DNA from: CAZVYJ01 sp964631565
GTDB taxonomy: Bacteria > Planctomycetota > Phycisphaerae > SM23-33
Reading direction: 5' to 3'
DNA length: 34,367 bases
Assembly (NCBI GenBank): GCA_964631565.1
Contig: CAZVYJ010000028.1
Span: forward strand, 1 to 34,367
The notes under the pieces are model-generated. The model saw nothing but the letters and a program-made list of their open reading frames with translations. It was not told the origin of the DNA and ran no database searches. The translations under genes were made by a program, and so were the position numbers. How positions within the stretch are numbered: position 1 is the stretch's first letter; each line of letters opens with the position of its first letter. Of this stretch, positions 31,316 to 34,367 are shown piece after piece.

Positions 31316-32245
31316 TTACGCAGCCTCTTCGGATTCAAACTCTTTCGGGATTTCCGGGACAGCGGTGTTCGGTTTGGCCAGATGTCCCATGATAATTGCA
31401 ACGGTATCCAAAAGCGTCTTGCCGGGCGGCAGGCAGGCAAGTATGAGCCTGTCTTCCTTTGATTCCGTCAGTAGTTCAATGATAAAATCCTGCCTGTAAA
31501 CCGCCGCATCAGCCTCGTCATAGTCATCATAGTCATAGCTATCATGGCCATCCTTTGTGGTTGCATCTTTCAATACCACGATGTCGTACCAGATGACACG
31601 AACCTGGTCTCTGATCCTGTTGCGGCTGCGGTCATATATCTCGGAAGTTTTTTTCAGGCCGAAGGCGCCGTAGGATTTGGCATGCTCCTTTTCCGCATCG
31701 TCGCCATCTCCAACGGGCGGGTTGAACTCGCTGGAAAAACCGGTCGTTACATCGTCAAACTGATACTTAAACGGCATATCCCGGTAGAGGTATGCATACA
31801 TGATGACGGAATCGGGCGGGAAAGCGTCGGCCTCCTGCAGCAGTTCAGGCTGGGCTGCTTCGCCGAAAACTTCGTCCAGCCTGGCCTTGATACGCTCGAT
31901 TACGCCCTCGCCGACTACACCGGCATCGGCAACCACGCCGCCGGGCGGAACGAAACTTTTATCGATCAGGCGTTTGTTCAACTCGTCAGCTATCGGCAGC
32001 TGGGGATTCATTTCTATCGGGCCACCGGAAAAATCCATCAGCTCGTTCCATGCGAGTTGGAAGCTCGCGCACCAGACAACGTTCTGCCCCTCGACAATCG
32101 GCTGATTGAGGTCCAGAGTAACGACCGTGTTTTTCAGGTCGTCGGCATTGACGGTTTTGAGTGGAACGCTGTCAGTTTGAGTTTGCGTGCATCCCCAGAG
32201 ATGGAATAACGCCGCACATAATATCGCCAGAGCCAGTCGTTTCAT
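31316..32245 (-). CDS. Serpin-like lipoprotein, N-terminal part (interrupted by TAA)
   Basis: About 309 residues from ATG 32245, which has AGGGG six bases upstream; a GTG five codons earlier overlaps that site. A lipoprotein signal ends in HLWGC. Divergent serpin features follow: GQNVVWCASFQLAWNEL (cf. NVVFSPLSISxALAML), DSVIMYAYLYRDMPFKYQFDD (cf. LVLVNAIYFKGKWKxPFD) and LILACLPPGKTLLDTV (cf. SMLIILPxExxLEEL). The middle is acidic, with a DSYDYDDYDEADAA insertion. The frame stops at TAA 31316-31318, exactly between the serpin strands that normally continue, and resumes in the same frame downstream. Serpins trap proteases; a membrane-bound copy would protect the envelope. The homology is remote, so the call is tentative. 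Confidence 0.55.
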   Translation of the reverse strand: MKRLALAILCAALFHLWGCTQTQTDSVPLKTVNADDLKNTVVTLDLNQPIVEGQNVVWCASFQLAWNELMDFSGGPIEMNPQLPIADELNKRLIDKSFVPPGGVVADAGVVGEGVIERIKARLDEVFGEAAQPELLQEADAFPPDSVIMYAYLYRDMPFKYQFDDVTTGFSSEFNPPVGDGDDAEKEHAKSYGAFGLKKTSEIYDRSRNRIRDQVRVIWYDIVVLKDATTKDGHDSYDYDDYDEADAAVYRQDFIIELLTESKEDRLILACLPPGKTLLDTVAIIMGHLAKPNTAVPEIPKEFESEEAA

Positions 32246-32325
32246 GATTTCCCCTTTCACTAATGCAGGCTGTTAAGGCTTACCGGCTGTTGCAGATTAT
32301 ACAATCACCCGGCGGCCGCTTTCCC

Positions 32326-32360
32326 CTAAAAACAGACCGGGCGGCCGCGAGAGACCGCCC
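32326..32360 (-). terminator. Likely terminator of the second PEP-CTERM gene
   Basis: Reading the minus strand, GGGCGG (32355-32360) and CCGCCC (32339-32344) form a stem. A short T-rich tract follows (complement of 32328-32332), about 30-60 bases past the stop codon at 32389. Confidence 0.5.
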
Positions 32361-32388
32361 GTAGGGCACTTCTTGTTCTTGAGACTGC

Positions 32389-33273
32389 TCAGGCCGCGTG
32401 ACGCCGGCGTACAAGAGCCAAACCGCCCAAGGCCAGCAGGCCTAATGTGGCCGGTTCAGGAACGATCTGGAATTGCACATCGGAACTGCTGCTGAGCAGA
32501 TACCTAGCCGTGCTGGCAAAGTCCGCCTTGGCGTAGGTGGCACTGTCGTCCCAGCCCAAGGCGCTGCCGGAAGAGCTGTTGGCGCTGGTAGCCAAGTCGA
32601 AGTAGAGCCAGTACCGCCCCCCCACAACTGCCGTAAAGGTGATTTGGTCCTCGTAGTCCAACAAGTAGATCGGCCGGCCGAGACCGTCGGTCCCCTGGAC
32701 CAGCAAGCCAGCCCAGTTTCCGGTCGCCTCCGATATGAAGTCCCATTCCCCATCCAGCAGCTCGCACTCGACCTCAGCCTGGCCGCTGCGAACGCCCAGC
32801 ACGAAGCCGTCGTCGGCATAGAGCGTCACCGCCCCACTGGCTCGGCAGTAGGAGTACTCGTCCTCGACGGCCTCCAAGGCCTGGAGCGTGCCCTCGTAGC
32901 CCACCGCCAGCGTCACGGTAACCTGTGTTCCGGTGGACAGAGACCCGGATGTCACGAGGAAGGGTTTCCACGTCTCCACGTCGCCGCCAATCGACAGGCT
33001 CGCGGTGCCGTAGGGATCGTGGTAGTTGATCTGGCTAGAGGCCTTAGCCGTGCCGGCTTGGCCCTCGCGGATGTCGCCCAGGCAGTAGGCTGAACCGATA
33101 ACGGGCGACGCCCCCCATGTCCAGTCACTCGATGCCTCGTCGAACAGTACCGTCTCCTCAGTTTCGTAACTGCCGGCGCGAATCCAAGCGTAAGGATCGT
33201 TGCCATATCCGCCCGGCCCATCGCCCAAGGTCGGACTGGCATCCGCCAGCAAAGCCGCTGCCAAACTCAACAT
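32389..33273 (-). CDS. PEP-CTERM sorting-domain protein
   Basis: A secreted protein of about 294 residues ending in the PEP-CTERM tail: VPEPATLGLLALGGLALVRRRHAA, i.e. motif, helix and basic end. The N-terminus is hydrophobic (MLSLAAALLADA), but the basic n-region of a signal peptide is missing. The in-frame upstream codons would add RKRGYQQGPKTIAA before the ATG without a standard start codon, so the true start may be an unusual upstream codon. The body is rich in Ser, Thr, Gly, Tyr and Trp and looks like beta-sandwich matrix protein, with a repeated DDSATYAKADFASTAR-type pattern. It should be exosortase-processed. It stands alone between the serpin-like gene and the padR-type promoter. Confidence 0.8.
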   Translation of the reverse strand: MLSLAAALLADASPTLGDGPGGYGNDPYAWIRAGSYETEETVLFDEASSDWTWGASPVIGSAYCLGDIREGQAGTAKASSQINYHDPYGTASLSIGGDVETWKPFLVTSGSLSTGTQVTVTLAVGYEGTLQALEAVEDEYSYCRASGAVTLYADDGFVLGVRSGQAEVECELLDGEWDFISEATGNWAGLLVQGTDGLGRPIYLLDYEDQITFTAVVGGRYWLYFDLATSANSSSGSALGWDDSATYAKADFASTARYLLSSSSDVQFQIVPEPATLGLLALGGLALVRRRHAA

Positions 33274-33519
33274 TGCCGCTATTGTCTTTGGCCCCTGCTG
33301 ATATCCTCTCTTCCTCGCACCCGCTCGATGCAGAACTCACCGTGCCGGGCGGGCCTTGTCTTCTCCGCTGTTTTCCTCGGCGGAGGTCGGAGCATGTAAA
33401 CACTAAAAATAATTACTGCACGCCCCGCATTGTGTCAATGCAGATTCTGAAAATTGCCGGAGTGGCAGACATTCTATGGGGCGGCAGCCTTTGCTCATTC
33501 AACGCAAACGTCCCAGATA

Positions 33520-33539
33520 GAACCAGTTCCTACTGGTTC
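33520..33539. repeat. 8-bp perfect inverted repeat
   Basis: GAACCAGT-TCCT-ACTGGTTC lies in the 425-base region 33274-33698 between the PEP-CTERM gene and the padR-type gene. It has no T-tract, so an operator is more likely than a terminator. Apart from this and the padR promoter/operator I see nothing else in the region. Confidence 0.5.
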
Positions 33540-33634
33540 GCCCAGTTAACAGACCCGTTCGCACCGGACCCTACCACGATTTCGAACTCAACGGCCGAGT
33601 TCATCTCGATGCCTGCCGCTCCGGGATTTTTTCT

Positions 33635-33662
33635 TTGACAGGGATCGGCGGACGGCTATACT
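33635..33662 (+). promoter_or_regulatory. Near-consensus promoter of the padR-type gene
   Basis: TTGACA (33635-33640), 16 bases and TATACT (33657-33662). The predicted start at about 33669 falls inside the palindrome that follows, suggesting autorepression. Confidence 0.85.
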
Positions 33663-33664
33663 GC

Positions 33665-33685
33665 ATACCTTGATGGTCAATGTAT
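33665..33685. promoter_or_regulatory. Palindromic operator 1 (PadR-type)
   Basis: ATACCTTGA-TGG-TCAATGTAT: 9-base arms with one mismatch, placed over the predicted transcript start. It shares the core CCTTGATGGTCAA with the perfect palindrome at 34064-34084 behind the regulator gene. Confidence 0.75.
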
Positions 33686-33698
33686 ACGGAGACACGCC

Positions 33699-34049
33699 GT
33701 GGCTGTTTCGTTCACAAGAAAGACCTACTGGAGCGGCATGCTCAATGCCAGCCTGTGCAAGTTCTTCATCCTCAAGGCGATTTGCGACGGACCCGCTCAC
33801 GGTTACGAGATCATTCGGCGTGTCGCCCGGATGACGGATGATTTCTGTGTGCCGACCGAGGGCACGATCTATCCGGTTCTGCGAGAGTTTCAGCAGTGTG
33901 GTTGCGTGACCTGCAGCAAGGAGATCGTCAAAGGCCGGGTCCGCAAAGTCTACACCATCACGCCCAAAGGTGAAGAGGCGTTCAAGGCTGGTGCGGAAGT
34001 CTGGCGGCAGGGCCTCTGCTGCGTGGAACGGGTCATCGAGAGGAAGTAG
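33699..34049 (+). CDS. PadR-family transcriptional regulator, cysteine-rich
   Basis: A 116-residue winged-helix repressor from GTG 33699, which has GGAG at a good distance; the first ATG (33738) would cut into the first helix. The family core is clear: FFILKAICDGPAHGYEIIRR, then PTEGTIYPVLREFQQCGCV and the wing RKVYTITPKGEEAF. It has eight cysteines (20, 29, 50, 67, 69, 72, 107, 108), including CGCVTC at 67-72 between the recognition helix and the wing, which is unusual for PadR and suggests metal, metalloid or thiol sensing (inference). Its promoter carries a palindrome. A second copy precedes the ArsP-like permease gene, so it probably represses both. Confidence 0.88.
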   Translation: MAVSFTRKTYWSGMLNASLCKFFILKAICDGPAHGYEIIRRVARMTDDFCVPTEGTIYPVLREFQQCGCVTCSKEIVKGRVRKVYTITPKGEEAFKAGAEVWRQGLCCVERVIERK

Positions 34050-34063
34050 TTTTTTTGGAGTCC

Positions 34064-34084
34064 ATGCCTTGATGGTCAAGGCAT
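34064..34084. promoter_or_regulatory. Palindromic operator 2 (PadR-type)
   Basis: ATGCCTTGA-TGG-TCAAGGCAT is a perfect 9-base-arm palindrome with the same three-base centre as operator 1. It lies between the padR-type gene and the permease gene. Confidence 0.75.
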
Positions 34085-34114
34085 TGCAAAGACAATGATA
34101 AGGATGGCCATGCG

Positions 34115-34367
34115 ATGAATTCGTTGTGGGTGTCGTTTCAGTTTTTCGCGATCATATTTGCCGAACTGACGGCGCTTTTCCTGGGGATCAGCACTGTCGT
34201 CGGGCTGATCTTTGAATATGTGTCGAATGACACGCTTCGCAGATGGCTTCACAGGAAAGGCTGGTTGGGCAACTTTCTCGGCGCGGGCTTAGGAGCGCTG
34301 ACGCCCTTCTGCTCCTGACTCATCCCCAGTTTTCATGGCTGAGTTCCTTTCGGAGTTCCCGCATGAG
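34115..34367 (+). CDS. ArsP/YraQ-type (DUF318) permease, partial; frame broken at the CSC motif
   Basis: This is the N-terminal part of a permease of the DUF318 group, which includes ArsP exporters of organic arsenicals. A hydrophobic helix (MNSLWVSFQFFAIIFAELTA onward) is followed by GNFLGAGLGALTPFCS, the start of the family hallmark TPFCSCSxxP. Directly after PFCS comes TGA (34316-34318), where Cys is expected. Dropping base 34318 would restore CSCSSPVFMAEFLSEFP to the window end, close to the family although about one residue short. So the gene is either frameshifted, misassembled or decoded unusually. It continues past the window. Control by the upstream PadR protein is likely. Confidence 0.65.

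Noticed and set aside
34316..34318. Selenocysteine at the TGA of the permease
   Set aside because: TGA falls where Cys is expected, but the codons after it do not continue the family motif in the same frame, while a one-base shift does better; no SECIS-like hairpin can be judged so close to the window end.
1..34367. tRNA, rRNA, CRISPR arrays, transposase or phage genes
   Set aside because: I looked for T-loop-like and CCA-end patterns, regularly spaced direct repeats and transposase motifs and found none I could support. The repeats present are dispersed hairpins, not spacer arrays.

Overview
The window looks like a chromosomal piece of a GC-rich, Gram-negative bacterium of the Planctomycetota or a related PVC-type lineage. 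This is inferred from gene content: two PEP-CTERM surface proteins, a stand-alone pseudopilin-like protein, a GH172 (DUF2961) enzyme beside a URO-D-fold protein, many short GC-rich hairpin repeats between genes, a BKACE enzyme and a sigma-54 response regulator. Two runs of N (1415-1514 and 15087-15096) point to a draft or metagenome-derived assembly. The first gap is almost certainly spurious, because the 55 bases before it are repeated exactly after it.

Positions 1-8268: an efflux operon (TolC-like outer-membrane factor, membrane-fusion protein, RND permease) is followed on the same strand by a histidine kinase and an NtrC-type sigma-54 response regulator. Positions 8269-8736: just downstream of the regulator lies a sequence that fits the sigma-54 (-24/-12) consensus at every position. 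It has repeats upstream that could be enhancers, and it is followed by about 327 bases that fold into many helices and end at a strong intrinsic terminator. I read this as a sigma-54-dependent, highly structured non-coding RNA, probably switched on by the adjacent two-component system. It is the most striking signal in the window.

Positions 8806-15942: rlmL (23S rRNA methyltransferase) and a convergent small methyltransferase gene. A five-gene overlapping operon follows, encoding a PEP-CTERM protein, a pseudopilin-like protein, a metal-binding lipoprotein, an ABC ATPase and an ABC permease. This looks like a surface-linked metal uptake system. Positions 15956-20565: a minus-strand catabolic operon (TIM-barrel isomerase/epimerase, FAH-family hydrolase, BKACE enzyme, zinc alcohol dehydrogenase) diverges from an IclR-type regulator, and probably degrades a sugar acid or other carboxylic acid.

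Positions 20845-28218: a radical-SAM protein of the DNA repair/modification type, an unknown membrane-anchored protein, a SpoIIAA/STAS-like protein, an isoprenylcysteine-methyltransferase-like membrane protein, a URO-D/GH172 gene pair, a cold-shock protein with a long leader and clear terminator, and a lipoprotein. Positions 28219-34367: a hairpin-rich repeat array, typA, a MITE-like 130-bp element, a divergent serpin-like lipoprotein interrupted by one in-frame TAA codon, a second PEP-CTERM protein, and a cysteine-rich PadR regulator with two matching palindromic operators. The second operator precedes an ArsP/YraQ-type permease whose reading frame breaks at the conserved cysteine motif near the window end.
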